DNA of 64,000 nucleotides, from assembly GCF_014202635.1 (NCBI RefSeq), contig NZ_JACHHD010000010.1, positions 1-64,000 on the forward strand, written 5' to 3'. Below are positions 10,190-21,544 of the stretch, piece after piece. Position 1 is the first letter of the stretch; each line of letters starts with the position of its first letter. The notes under the pieces are model-generated. The model had not been told where the DNA came from and did no database searches. It saw only the letters and a list, made by a program, of their open reading frames with translations. The DNA is from Faecalicoccus acidiformans. Lineage in GTDB: Bacteria > Bacillota_I > Bacilli_A > Erysipelotrichales > Erysipelotrichaceae. The position numbers and the translations under genes were made by a program.

Positions 10190-11110
10190 CTATTCAAGAA
10201 TCAAACCTTTCGGCATTTCAATATTAAAGATCGATAAGAAACTCTCAATTTCATCTGCCACATCACCGGCTGCTTCAAACCGAATATTCTGTGCTTCCCA
10301 AGTCTTAACCGCAATCTCTGTATTAGGAACTCCCAAAACCTGGGCTCCTACCGAATCAATTGAAGCCGTTAATGTCTCTTCATTCGCATCTGCAATATAA
10401 GTCTCAACCGCATCGACAACGCGTTGTACCTTTTCTTCTTCTCCCGTCTTGACAAACAAAGAAGCTTGCGGATAACCGGCATCTTCACTTTCGGTATTCT
10501 CTTGCCACAAAGATTGGAGATCTTGTAAGATCGTCAATGTATTTCCGTTTTCCTTTGCCTTGGCAATCGTAGCCTGAGCTACCGGCTGAGCCAACAGCGC
10601 AACTTGTACTTGGTTTGTCAATAAAGCTTGTTGCGATTCTGATACAGAATTATACCAAGTCACATTCAAGCCTTCAGGTTCTACAGTGTTAAAGACAAGC
10701 CCAGGAACAGCATTTTGACCAAAAGCCGCAATCGTTGCTGTTGAAAGATCTACGCCTTCTTGTCCAACAAGATAAAGATTACCCCAAGTCATAACCGCAT
10801 CTAACTGATAAGCTTCGCTTTGGGCATATACTTTAGCCCCTAGATTGGTCGGGGCCAGAATAATATCATATTCTCCGTCTTCTTTTGCAAGTTCTGAAGT
10901 CAAAATATCTGTTCCATCCACATATTCGATAGTAACATCTTCTAAATCCGAAGCCCCCAAGATGCTAAGAGCAGGTGCCCCTGTAGGACATAGGATAGAT
11001 ACCGGCTCATCACTTACGGATTCTTCCGGAGAAGCACACCCAAAAAGACTGAAAGTCAGGACCCCTGCCAAAGCAAGAGATCCGATCTTTTTTACTGCTT
11101 GAATAGACAT
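10190..11110 (-). CDS. ABC-type substrate-binding lipoprotein (NMT1/SsuA-like)
   Basis: The 306-residue protein has a lipoprotein signal: positive N-terminus, hydrophobic stretch, then a lipobox with the modified Cys in LFGC. The mature part begins like periplasmic-binding proteins of the nitrate/taurine/thiamine-precursor type (ILCPTGAPALSIL, and GEYDIILAPTN). The ligand cannot be told from sequence. No permease or ATPase gene lies nearby. Its start overlaps the end of thrS by 19 nt, with AGGAGG 10 nt before the ATG, so it is co-transcribed with thrS and falls under its T-box. An amino-acid related ligand is possible but is only inferred. Confidence 0.8.
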   Translation of the reverse strand: MSIQAVKKIGSLALAGVLTFSLFGCASPEESVSDEPVSILCPTGAPALSILGASDLEDVTIEYVDGTDILTSELAKEDGEYDIILAPTNLGAKVYAQSEAYQLDAVMTWGNLYLVGQEGVDLSTATIAAFGQNAVPGLVFNTVEPEGLNVTWYNSVSESQQALLTNQVQVALLAQPVAQATIAKAKENGNTLTILQDLQSLWQENTESEDAGYPQASLFVKTGEEEKVQRVVDAVETYIADANEETLTASIDSVGAQVLGVPNTEIAVKTWEAQNIRFEAAGDVADEIESFLSIFNIEMPKGLILE

Positions 11111-12840
11111 TTGTTTTCAACCTCCTCTACAAAGCGCTGCACGGCTTCTGACAACAAAATCGTATTCGACTCTTTTGAACCGCTTTTACGTATCGTAACT
11201 GTTTCATTTTCTTGTTCCCCGTCTCCGACAACAATCTGATAAGGAACTTTCTTCATCTGGGCTTCACGAACTCGATAGCCTAATTTTTCATTTCGCGCAT
11301 CCAATTCGACACGAAGTCCCTTTGACTTCAATGCCTCTGTCACTTTCTTCGCATATTCTAAATGTTTTTCTTGGTGTACTGGAATAACTACGATTTGTTC
11401 AGGAGACAACCATAATGGAAAATGGCCTGCAAAATGCTCAATCAAAATACCAATAAAGCGCTCGATCGAACCATAGACAACACGATGCAACATGATTGGA
11501 GTTTGTTTTTTACCTTCGTGATCAACATATGTACATTCGAACCGGCATGGCAAGTTCATATCCAGTTGGATCGTACCACACTGCCAAACTCGTCCGAGAC
11601 TATCTTTGATATGAATATCTAATTTAGGTCCATAGAACGCTCCATCACCAGGATTGACTTTAAAATCTTTACCCGCATGATGACATGCATTCGCTAGAGC
11701 TTTCTCGCTTTGTTCCCAGATCTCTAAACTTCCGATATAGCCAGATTCAGGACGTGTCGATAATTCGATATCATAAGAAAGGCCAAAGACACCATAGAGT
11801 CTATCGATAAGCATCAAAACATTTTTTACCTCATCTTCGATTTGTTCCGGCATAACAAAGATATGAGCATCATCCTGAGTAAACGTACGAACTCTAAAAA
11901 GACCATTCAAAGCACCACTTGCTTCATGACGATGTACTTGTCCAAGTTCTCCGACTCTTAAAGGTAGATCCTTGTAAGAATGAAGATCATTATTGTAAAC
12001 CAACAAAGCTCCAGGGCAATTCATCGGTTTGATGGCGAACTCACGATCATCGACCATTGTGGTATACATGTTTTCCTTGTAATGATCCCAATGCCCGGAT
12101 GTTTCCCAAAGCTCGCGAGACATGATAATAGGGGTCTTGATAAACTGGTAACCTTCTTTGGTATGCTCTTGATACCAAAACTGTTCCAAAATATTTCGCA
12201 AAATCATACCATTCGGCAAGAAGATCGGCATACCTGGAGCATATTCAGAAACCATGAACAGTCCCATTTCTTTTCCCAGTTTTTTATGATCTCGTTTTTT
12301 TGCTTCTTCTAATGCTTCCAAATGAGCTTCTAATTCTTCTTTTGTAGGAAAACAGATTCCGTAAACACGCTGCAACTGTTTATTGTTGGCATCTCCTTTC
12401 CAGTAAGCTCCAGAGTGTTTTAACAGCTTGAAATTTTTACACTCCTTAACACTATCCACATGCGGACCGCGGCAAAGATCGGTAAACTCACCTTGAGAAT
12501 AAACCGTTATTGTTCCATCTTCTAAATGAGAGATCAAGTCTTCTTTATAAAGATCATCTTTGAACATATCTTCGGCTTCTTTTTTAGATACTTCACGGCG
12601 AACGATACGTTTTCCGTCTTTGGCAATTTTTTTCATCTCTTTCGAAATTTTCTCTAAATCTTCATCACTGAGTTTGACATCGCCAAGATCCATGTCGTAA
12701 TAGAAGCCATCTTGAATAACAGGCCCCACCCAAAACTTCGCCTGTGGATACAGACGTTTTACAGCTTGTGCCATCATATGGGCACAAGAATGATTCAGTT
12801 TGACTAAATCTTCGTGTTCTAATACATTGATCAGTTCCAT
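11092..12840 (-). CDS. thrS: Threonine-tRNA ligase lacking the TGS domain
   Basis: ThrS charges tRNA-Thr. The 582-residue protein starts directly with the editing domain (HSCAH at 17-21, and the partner CRGPHVDS). It continues into the class II catalytic core (with MNCPGA contributing the zinc Cys, and an FRVRTFTQDDAH segment) and ends in the anticodon-binding domain. The usual N-terminal TGS domain of about 60 residues is absent. No room for it exists upstream, because the T-box terminator ends 18 nt before the ATG. Confidence 0.96.
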   Translation of the reverse strand: MELINVLEHEDLVKLNHSCAHMMAQAVKRLYPQAKFWVGPVIQDGFYYDMDLGDVKLSDEDLEKISKEMKKIAKDGKRIVRREVSKKEAEDMFKDDLYKEDLISHLEDGTITVYSQGEFTDLCRGPHVDSVKECKNFKLLKHSGAYWKGDANNKQLQRVYGICFPTKEELEAHLEALEEAKKRDHKKLGKEMGLFMVSEYAPGMPIFLPNGMILRNILEQFWYQEHTKEGYQFIKTPIIMSRELWETSGHWDHYKENMYTTMVDDREFAIKPMNCPGALLVYNNDLHSYKDLPLRVGELGQVHRHEASGALNGLFRVRTFTQDDAHIFVMPEQIEDEVKNVLMLIDRLYGVFGLSYDIELSTRPESGYIGSLEIWEQSEKALANACHHAGKDFKVNPGDGAFYGPKLDIHIKDSLGRVWQCGTIQLDMNLPCRFECTYVDHEGKKQTPIMLHRVVYGSIERFIGILIEHFAGHFPLWLSPEQIVVIPVHQEKHLEYAKKVTEALKSKGLRVELDARNEKLGYRVREAQMKKVPYQIVVGDGEQENETVTIRKSGSKESNTILLSEAVQRFVEEVENKCLFKQ

Positions 12841-12857
12841 AGTATCCTTCCTTTCAT

Positions 12858-13079
12858 ATAAAAAGCGACAGTCATCTCAAAGGACGTCTGTCGCACGCGG
12901 TACCACCTTTGTTCACATACATAGTATGTGCACTTCATTATTCTTTTAACGCAAGATTACGGCACACTTTTTCAAGGGCAATTCAAAGGGAGTAAACAAA
13001 GGTCCTCTCAGAAAGTTTTCACCAGCCACTTTCCTCTCTTATCAAAGCATCCTTCATCCATATCCTTATCACTATCGTT
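12858..13079 (-). promoter_or_regulatory. T-box riboswitch of thrS
   Basis: The minus-strand leader carries the T-box sequence AAAGGTGGTACCGCGT (12895-12910) and a terminator (arms 12865-12871 and 12888-12894, then a T-tract). An ACC (Thr) triplet at 13001-13003 is a plausible specifier, but a nearby ACT also occurs. Confidence 0.93.
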
Positions 13080-13085
13080 AGCTAG

Positions 13086-13114
13086 ATTATAGGATGAATT
13101 AAAAACGAAGTCAA
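13086..13114 (-). promoter_or_regulatory. Promoter of thrS
   Basis: TTGACT (13109-13114) and TATAAT (13086-13091) are spaced 17 nt apart on the minus strand, with transcription starting near 13079. Confidence 0.75.
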
Positions 13115-13130
13115 AAGAAATACCATAAAG

Positions 13131-15164
13131 TTAATGCAAAAATATAGATCCTGTTTGATAGACCACAAAACAAATGACCCATGCCAGCAAGATCTGAAAG
13201 ATCATGGTTATAAACATATATCGGATAGAGCCGCTCTCTTTACGTATCGTACCTAAAGAAGCAACACAGGGTACATATAAAAGACAAAACAATAACAAGC
13301 AATATGCATTCAGAGCTGTAAATCCCATGCTCGATAATGTTGTATGCAACGTCTGCATACCGGCTATCCCATTAATATTAGAAATACCAAACAAAACAGC
13401 AGTACTGGATACCACAACTTCTTTTGCACTTAAACCCGCCAGAAGCGCTACACATATCTGCCAGAAGCCAAGTCCGATCGGAGTCATCACCGGAACGATC
13501 GCATTCCCGATAGCCGCTGCAAAACTAGTAGAGATATCCGATGTATAGCCATTGAATCCAACATGCATCAAAATCCAGACAATGATCGAAGCGATAAAAA
13601 TCGTAGTGCCAGCCTTCGTCAAAAAGTCTTTTACTTTATCCCAAACATAAATAAAGATCGTGTAAGCGCTCGGCATTTTATATAAAGGAAGTTCTATTAA
13701 CAGGGGATTAATATCCTTTCCCTTATCTTTCAGATGCAAGAGCCATGCAACTATCAAGGCAACAAGAATCCCTATGATATACATGCTGTAAGCTGCCAAA
13801 GTAGCGTATTCGCCAAAAAACAATCCGCTGAACAAAATATAGACCGGTAGTTTAGCGCTGCAAGAAAAGAACGGCGTCACCAACATTACTCGATGTCGAT
13901 CTTTATCAGATTCCAGTGCACGACTGGCCATTAAAGCCGGCACTGTGCATCCGAAGCCCAAAACCATAGGAATAAAAGAACGTCCGGAGAGTCCCAAATG
14001 CTCCATAATATCATTCATCACATAAGCAACACGCGCCATGTATCCACTGTCTTCCAAGAATGCGAGGGCCAAAAATAGAATTGCGATATTAGGTAAAAAA
14101 GTCAAAATACCTCCAACTCCGCCAATGATTCCATTCGTCACTAAGTCAATCAGCCAATCCGAAACATGCAGCGTTTCCATGCCCGAAGTGCATATCTGGA
14201 TCATCCAATCTACAAAGGTTTCCACATAGCCTTTTAACATATCTCCCAGCAAAAATGTCAATCCAAAAACCAGCAACATGATCAACAAGAAAAATAACAA
14301 TCCAAAAACAGGATGTGTCACAACACGATCGATTTTATCAGTTAGTTCATCTTTGGACTTTTTCCCGAGTAGGACCTCATGAATAATAGCCTGGATATAA
14401 TCATATTTTTGATTGATGATTCGAGTATCTTCATCTCCATCAATCAATTCCGTTATATCGAATGAATATTTTTCTTTGATTTCTTTATCGTTCTCCAGCA
14501 GTTTGATCGCAACCCATCTGGGATTTAGAATATGAGGATCTTTATGAACTAATTCACTTTGGATCTTGGAAATCTTGCTTTCAAGATTATAATCATATTC
14601 CATTGCGTATCTTTTGATGACCTCTCCCTGAATGGCTTGTGGTCGATGATTCACTTGTGAATTTTGTCCTTCTTCTTGATGACAGGCAGCGTGCATCAAA
14701 GTGTGAATCCCTTGTTTTTTTCTAGCTGTCACAGGAACAACCGGAATTCCTAACAATTCCGATAAACGATGAAGGTCAATCTCCATTCCTCGTTTTTCGA
14801 TGATATCCATCATATTTAATGCCAATACCATTGGTTTATTGAGTTCAAGAAGCTGAAGAGTCAAGTAAAGACTTCTTTCCAAACTGGAAGCATCTACAAC
14901 ATCTATGATGACATCTACTTGATCACTCAAGATAAATTGACGAGAAACTTGTTCCTCCATCGTATAAGATGTCAAAGAATAAGTACCAGGAAGATCAACT
15001 AAATGAATCTTCATATCATGATCTTGGATGGCACCTTCCATCCGTTCTACAGTTACGCCTGGCCAATTGGCAACTTTCAAATTTGCTCCTGTATACGCAT
15101 TAAACAAAGTGGTCTTTCCACAATTGGGGTTTCCGATGAAGCAAACTGTTATTTCTCTTGGCAT
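13131..15164 (-). CDS. feoB: Ferrous iron transporter FeoB
   Basis: FeoB imports Fe2+ across the membrane. The 677-residue protein has an N-terminal GTPase (G1 GNPNCGKT at 11-18, G3 DLPGTYSL, G4 NMMD), a helical spacer, then a core of about ten membrane segments with the conserved Cys in GFGCTVPA and the segment FFSCSAKLPVY. It overlaps feoA by 16 nt. No FeoC is present. There is no obvious terminator in the short gap before the thrS promoter. Confidence 0.96.
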   Translation of the reverse strand: MPREITVCFIGNPNCGKTTLFNAYTGANLKVANWPGVTVERMEGAIQDHDMKIHLVDLPGTYSLTSYTMEEQVSRQFILSDQVDVIIDVVDASSLERSLYLTLQLLELNKPMVLALNMMDIIEKRGMEIDLHRLSELLGIPVVPVTARKKQGIHTLMHAACHQEEGQNSQVNHRPQAIQGEVIKRYAMEYDYNLESKISKIQSELVHKDPHILNPRWVAIKLLENDKEIKEKYSFDITELIDGDEDTRIINQKYDYIQAIIHEVLLGKKSKDELTDKIDRVVTHPVFGLLFFLLIMLLVFGLTFLLGDMLKGYVETFVDWMIQICTSGMETLHVSDWLIDLVTNGIIGGVGGILTFLPNIAILFLALAFLEDSGYMARVAYVMNDIMEHLGLSGRSFIPMVLGFGCTVPALMASRALESDKDRHRVMLVTPFFSCSAKLPVYILFSGLFFGEYATLAAYSMYIIGILVALIVAWLLHLKDKGKDINPLLIELPLYKMPSAYTIFIYVWDKVKDFLTKAGTTIFIASIIVWILMHVGFNGYTSDISTSFAAAIGNAIVPVMTPIGLGFWQICVALLAGLSAKEVVVSSTAVLFGISNINGIAGMQTLHTTLSSMGFTALNAYCLLLFCLLYVPCVASLGTIRKESGSIRYMFITMIFQILLAWVICFVVYQTGSIFLH

Positions 15165-15379
15165 GGAGTCACCTCTATTTTATCTGTAATATGACTTCCT
15201 ATAGCAAATCGTGTCCCACGTAAGTCGATTACCATAGTTCCATTCTTTTTTTTATGAATCACTTCAATTTGAGTACCTGTAATCATCCCCAAAGATTGAA
15301 GACGATCTTTCAAATGCATTCCCAGATCCAATCTGGAAACAATATATTCGATTCCGATAGTTCCCTCTTTCAATCGCAT
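15149..15379 (-). CDS. feoA: FeoA family ferrous iron transport accessory protein
   Basis: This small (76-residue) SH3-like cytoplasmic protein works with FeoB. It shows the family layout (LKEGTIGIEYIVSRL, LQSLGMITGTQIEVI, IDLRGTRFAIG). The ATG at 15379 is chosen because AGAAGGGTG precedes it. An in-frame GTG at 15394 has no SD. Confidence 0.92.
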   Translation of the reverse strand: MRLKEGTIGIEYIVSRLDLGMHLKDRLQSLGMITGTQIEVIHKKKNGTMVIDLRGTRFAIGSHITDKIEVTPCQEK

Positions 15380-15401
15380 AATCACCCTTCTCACCTATTT
15401 A

Positions 15402-15429
15402 ATTATATGCATCTGGAACAATTTGACAA
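15402..15429 (-). promoter_or_regulatory. feoAB promoter
   Basis: TTGTCA (15424-15429) and TATAAT (15402-15407) are 16 nt apart on the minus strand. I see no clear Fur- or DtxR-type box. Confidence 0.6.
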
Positions 15430-15443
15430 CGTGAATACAACTA

Positions 15444-15475
15444 TAAAAAAACCTAAGATCGACGATCTCAGGTTT
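15444..15475 (-). terminator. Terminator of the ilv operon
   Basis: A long stem (15449-15460 with 15464-15475, one mismatch) is followed on the minus strand by a run of Ts, just after ridA. Confidence 0.88.
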
Positions 15476-15481
15476 GTTGAT

Positions 15482-15856
15482 TTATTTTTGTACCGCAATG
15501 ACTTCCACTTCGACCAATGCCCCTTTGGGGAGTTCTTTTACCGCTACACAGCTTCTTGAAGGCTTGTCCTGAATATAGTCACCATAAACAGCATTAAAGG
15601 TTGCGAAGTCCTCCATATCTGCAATAAAACAAGTCGTTTTGACCACATGGGAAAAATCACTTTGGCAAGCTTCTAAAACATGGCCCAAATTCTCCATAAC
15701 TTGTTTTGTTTGTGTTTGAATATCTGCTCCAGAAAGTTCGCCAGTCGCTGGATCGATCGCAATTTGACCCGAAGTATAGACCATTCCATTTAAAACAACG
15801 GCTTGACTGTAAGGACCGATTGCCTCCGGGGCGTAAGGGGTATAAATTTTATCCAT
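15482..15856 (-). CDS. ridA: 2-iminobutanoate/2-iminopropanoate deaminase (RidA)
   Basis: RidA hydrolyses reactive enamine/imine products released by PLP enzymes such as threonine dehydratase. The 124-residue protein has the YjgF/RidA signature (YSQAVVLNGMVYTSGQIA, and the C-terminal SRSCVAVKELPKGALVEVE carrying the conserved Arg). Its place right after ilvA fits its role of clearing 2-aminocrotonate and 2-aminoacrylate that would damage other PLP enzymes. Confidence 0.96.
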   Translation of the reverse strand: MDKIYTPYAPEAIGPYSQAVVLNGMVYTSGQIAIDPATGELSGADIQTQTKQVMENLGHVLEACQSDFSHVVKTTCFIADMEDFATFNAVYGDYIQDKPSRSCVAVKELPKGALVEVEVIAVQK

Positions 15857-15871
15857 ATGCTATCTCATCTC

Positions 15872-17065
15872 CTATATTAATTTAAATCCTGCTTGTTCCA
15901 ATCCTTGACGGACAGAAAGAATGTGATCAAAATTTCGTGTTTCTAGATTGATGCGCAAGACACAATCTGTGATATTGCTGCCTTCACTGGCTTTCTCGTA
16001 ATTCACACTTGTGACATTAGCGCCATACTGCGCAATAATAGCTGAAACGCCCTTCAGTTGCCCTGGTTTATCTTCCAGCTGAATAACCAGTGTATCGCTG
16101 CGTCCAGATTTCAATAAACCTCGTTCAATAACTTTCGAAAGGATCGTAACATCGATATTACCGCCCGATAAGACACAGACAACATTCTTTCCTTTCACTG
16201 GAAGTTTATTGAACATGACAGCGGCAACCGAAACAGCACCTGCTCCTTCCGTGATTAATTTCTGATTTTCTATCAAAGAAAGAATAGCTCCAGCCACTTC
16301 ATCATCAGAAACCGTCACAATTTCATCTACGTATTTTTTACATAAATCAAACGTATGATTTCCTGGCTCTTTGACTTTGATTCCATCCGCAATCGTATTG
16401 ACTCTTTCTAATTGAACGATTTCTTCTTCCTTCAGGGATTCGACCATGCTGGCAGCACCTTCTGCCTGAACCCCATATACTTTGATTTTAGGATTTAAGC
16501 TCTTTATTGCGAAAGCAATACCAGAAATCAAGCCGCCTCCGCCAACCGGGACAACGACCGCATCGGTTTGTGGAAGTTGACTGAGTATCTCTAGACCAAT
16601 GGTACCTTGACCCGCAATTACATCTTCATCATCGAAAGGATGAATAAATGTATACCCTTTTTCTTTTTGAAGCTCTAGAGCCTTATTATAAGCATCGTCA
16701 TAAACACCGGGAACCAAAACCACTTGCGCTCCATATCCTTTTGTTGCTTCAACTTTTGAGATAGGCGCCCCATCCGGAAGACAGATTACGGAAGAAATCT
16801 TGTTTTTTGTTGCGGCAAAAGCGACTCCTTGAGCATGATTCCCAGCTGAGCATGCAATAACACCGTGCGCTTTTTCCTCATCGGACAATGAACTGATCTT
16901 ATAATATGCTCCTCTAAGTTTAAATGAACCTGTATTCTGAAGATTCTCGGTTTTTAGATAAACATTCGCATCAGGATTGATCTTAGGAGCATATAAAACA
17001 TCTGTTTTACGTGCAACATCTTTTAAAACATAACTCGCATGATAGATTTTATCCAGTGTCAGCAT
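15872..17065 (-). CDS. ilvA: Threonine dehydratase (threonine ammonia-lyase)
   Basis: IlvA converts threonine to 2-oxobutyrate plus ammonia, the entry to isoleucine synthesis. The 397-residue protein has the fold-type II PLP domain (SFKLRGAYYK with the PLP lysine, CSAGNHAQGVA, PVGGGGLISG) and one C-terminal ACT domain (LVIQLEDKPGQL). This length and single ACT domain resemble the approximately 400-residue Firmicute enzymes, not the 514-residue E. coli form. Sitting in the ilv operon supports a biosynthetic role. Confidence 0.93.
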   Translation of the reverse strand: MLTLDKIYHASYVLKDVARKTDVLYAPKINPDANVYLKTENLQNTGSFKLRGAYYKISSLSDEEKAHGVIACSAGNHAQGVAFAATKNKISSVICLPDGAPISKVEATKGYGAQVVLVPGVYDDAYNKALELQKEKGYTFIHPFDDEDVIAGQGTIGLEILSQLPQTDAVVVPVGGGGLISGIAFAIKSLNPKIKVYGVQAEGAASMVESLKEEEIVQLERVNTIADGIKVKEPGNHTFDLCKKYVDEIVTVSDDEVAGAILSLIENQKLITEGAGAVSVAAVMFNKLPVKGKNVVCVLSGGNIDVTILSKVIERGLLKSGRSDTLVIQLEDKPGQLKGVSAIIAQYGANVTSVNYEKASEGSNITDCVLRINLETRNFDHILSVRQGLEQAGFKLI

Positions 17066-17069
17066 CTTT

Positions 17070-18254
17070 TCACCTCGGATTCTCTTCTTGGGCGCTCAAC
17101 TGCTCGATCAGCTGCCGAGCCGCACGAGCAGAGCGTCCCGCTTTTCGTAACGCAAACTGTTCTGCCTTTAAAGCCAATATTTCTCTATCAATATTCAGAC
17201 CATATTGATCTGCTAATCCAAATACAATTTCCTGATATAAATCTTTTTTGGGTTTTTCATAATAAACTTTCATGCCGAATCTTTCGGATAGAGATATGGT
17301 TTCTTGCATCGTGTCATTGCGATGAATCTCATCTCCCTCTCGTGCTTGGAAAGTTTCTTTTACAATATGTCGACGATTGCTGGTCGCATAAATAACCGTA
17401 TTATTTGAACGAACAGATACACTGCCTTCTAAGACAGCTTTTAAAGCGCTAAAATCATCATCATTTTCCTGAAAAGAAAGATCATCAATAAATAAAATAA
17501 ACTTCAAAGGATTCTTGGCCAAAAGATCTAACAGTTTAGGAAGAAGATGCAGTTCTTTCTTCCCTAATTCGATCAAGCGAAGACCTCGATTACTAAACTC
17601 ATTGGCTATAGCTTTGACTGTCGCACTTTTTCCTGTACCGGCATCTCCGTATAGTAAAACGTTACTGGCTAAACGACCCTTTAACAAGATTTCCGTATTC
17701 GCGATCACTTGCTGTCTTTGAAGATCATAGCCTATCAAATCTGAAAAACAGATGGGATCAGGATATTCAACCGGCTTTAATACAAAACCTGGTTCCTGGC
17801 CCGTCAATTCTAGCCGGAATGTCGTAAAACGAGCATAATCTCCAAAACCAAATTGTTCAATATGAGACAAGCGGTCATAGTATTCTGATTCGAAATTAAC
17901 CGAGTGTGTGACCCAAGATGCTTTAAATCCTTTCATTTTGAAGTCATCCGGAACCATCTGTGAAAGTTCCTGCAAGATACCTAATTCAAATGAAAGAGCT
18001 TCTTGAATAGAATGAGGAATATCCTTTTTTTCACAAGTGTTTTTGACAATACAGTTTTCCAGAGACATTACTTTATCGTAAAGATATTGTGTCCAGTCAT
18101 CTGTCCCTGTTTTATATAATGAGCTCACAAAATCTGAATACGATTCCATATCTTCTTTCAATAGAAGACGATAAAAATTATGAATTACTTTATCCTTATC
18201 TAACGCTTTAAACACAGTAAAAGATTGAACATCACTTAACACTCTTAGACTCAT
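17070..18254 (-). CDS. DUF815 family AAA+ ATPase
   Basis: The 394-residue protein has a variable N-terminal part and a C-terminal AAA+ module: Walker [16 protein letters not shown] (about 197-211), Walker [12 protein letters not shown], a sensor segment [11 protein letters not shown], and an arginine-rich region near [14 protein letters not shown]. This is the DUF815 family of unknown function. It lies inside the ilv operon, overlapping ilvD in an ATGA arrangement and 4 nt before ilvA. The placement is unexpected and may be only transcriptional. Confidence 0.85.
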   Translation of the reverse strand: MSLRVLSDVQSFTVFKALDKDKVIHNFYRLLLKEDMESYSDFVSSLYKTGTDDWTQYLYDKVMSLENCIVKNTCEKKDIPHSIQEALSFELGILQELSQMVPDDFKMKGFKASWVTHSVNFESEYYDRLSHIEQFGFGDYARFTTFRLELTGQEPGFVLKPVEYPDPICFSDLIGYDLQRQQVIANTEILLKGRLASNVLLYGDAGTGKSATVKAIANEFSNRGLRLIELGKKELHLLPKLLDLLAKNPLKFILFIDDLSFQENDDDFSALKAVLEGSVSVRSNNTVIYATSNRRHIVKETFQAREGDEIHRNDTMQETISLSERFGMKVYYEKPKKDLYQEIVFGLADQYGLNIDREILALKAEQFALRKAGRSARAARQLIEQLSAQEENPR

Positions 18255-19912
18255 TTGTTGATAATTGCTCCTTTATCAGCACTGCTTACCATTTGTGCAT
18301 AACGTTTTAAATATCCTTTGACATTTGTCTTCACTTTAATCGGCATCGTCTCTTTACGTTTTTCCAGCTCTTGATCACTTACTTTTAAAGTAATGGAGTG
18401 ATTAGGAATATCAATAGCAATCACATCATTATTCTTCACATAAGCAATGGTTCCACCAGATACTGCTTCCGGAGATATATGACCAATACTTGCTCCACGA
18501 GTTGCTCCTGAAAAACGTCCATCCGTAATTAAGGCAACTTGTTTATCTAATCCCATTCCCGCGATTGCGCTTGTCGGTGAAAGCATTTCTCGCATACCTG
18601 GCCCTCCGGCCGGTCCTTCATAGCGAATCACAACAACATCTCCAGCTTGGACTTCCCGATTGAAGATACCGGCTATGGCCTCTTCTTCGCTGTCATATAC
18701 TTTGGCTGGTCCCTCATGCACCAACATTTCGGGTGCCACAGCACTTTGCTTGACTACACATCCATTTGGAGCCAAGTTTCCTCTTAAAACAGCAATGCCT
18801 CCCGTCTCTGAATATGGGTGATCAATAGGACGGATCACATCTGGGTTCAAATTCGGATGTCCTTTTAAGTTTTCTGCTAACGTTTTGCCCGTACATGTCA
18901 TAACATCTGTATAAATCAATCCTTTTTTATTCAACTCGTTTAAAACCGCATAAACTCCACCAGCGGCATCCAATTCTTCGATATATGTAGGTCCTGCAGG
19001 TGCCAGATGACAAAGATTCGGTGTTTTAGCACTAATTTCATTAGCAATATCCAAATTGATCTGGATTCCACATTCATTCGCAATAGCCGGCAGATGAAGC
19101 ATAGAATTTGTTGAACATCCTAATGCCATATCTGCACATAATGCATTATGGAAAGCTTTTTCAGTCATGATATCCAAGGGACGAATATTCTGTTTCCATA
19201 ATTTCATAACTTGCATTCCAGCATGCTTAGCCAATTCAATGCGTTTCGAGTAAACCGATGGGATCGTCCCGTTCCCTGGAAGTCCCATTCCTAATACTTC
19301 TGTCAAACAGTTATGGGAATTGGCCGTGTACATTCCGGAACAAGAACCACAAGTCGGACATGTTTTCAATTCATATTCTGTCAGTTTTTCTTCACTGATC
19401 TTTCCTGCCTGATAGGCACCAACCGCTTCAAACATACTTGATAGAGATGTTTTATGGCCATCGATATGCCCAGCTAACATTGGTCCACCAGAAACAAAGA
19501 TCGTTGGAACATTGATTCGTGCAGCCGCCATTAAAAGACCCGGAACGTTCTTATCACAGTTAGGAATCATAACAAGGGCATCAAAAGCATGAGCCAAAGC
19601 CATGGCTTCTGTAGAGTCTGCAATCAAATCTCGAGTCACCAAAGAATATTTCATGCCTTGATGCCCCATGGCAATCCCATCACAAACGGCGATCGCAGGA
19701 AATACAATAGGGGTTCCTCCCGCCATGGCAACTCCCATTTTGACTGCTTCTGTAATCTTATCCAAATTCATATGGCCTGGAACGATTTCATTGTATGAAC
19801 TGGCGATCCCGACAAGAGGCCGATCGATCTCTTCTTGGGTCAATCCCAATGCGTGCAGCAAAGAACGTTGAGGGGCTTTATCAAAACCTTTTTTCATCGC
19901 ATCACTCTTCAT
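18251..19912 (-). CDS. ilvD: Dihydroxy-acid dehydratase
   Basis: IlvD dehydrates the dihydroxy acids to 2-oxoisovalerate and 2-oxo-3-methylvalerate. The 553-residue Fe-S enzyme has [27 protein letters not shown] with cluster cysteines, and the C-terminal [12 protein letters not shown] and GHISPEA. AGGAGG precedes the ATG. Confidence 0.97.
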   Translation of the reverse strand: MKSDAMKKGFDKAPQRSLLHALGLTQEEIDRPLVGIASSYNEIVPGHMNLDKITEAVKMGVAMAGGTPIVFPAIAVCDGIAMGHQGMKYSLVTRDLIADSTEAMALAHAFDALVMIPNCDKNVPGLLMAAARINVPTIFVSGGPMLAGHIDGHKTSLSSMFEAVGAYQAGKISEEKLTEYELKTCPTCGSCSGMYTANSHNCLTEVLGMGLPGNGTIPSVYSKRIELAKHAGMQVMKLWKQNIRPLDIMTEKAFHNALCADMALGCSTNSMLHLPAIANECGIQINLDIANEISAKTPNLCHLAPAGPTYIEELDAAGGVYAVLNELNKKGLIYTDVMTCTGKTLAENLKGHPNLNPDVIRPIDHPYSETGGIAVLRGNLAPNGCVVKQSAVAPEMLVHEGPAKVYDSEEEAIAGIFNREVQAGDVVVIRYEGPAGGPGMREMLSPTSAIAGMGLDKQVALITDGRFSGATRGASIGHISPEAVSGGTIAYVKNNDVIAIDIPNHSITLKVSDQELEKRKETMPIKVKTNVKGYLKRYAQMVSSADKGAIINK

Positions 19913-19977
19913 TATATTTTCCTCCTAATCCTATATAAAGCATTAGACAACCCATAACGGATTGTCTAATTTTCATC

Positions 19978-21540
<1,563 letters not shown>

Positions 21541-21544
<4 letters not shown>

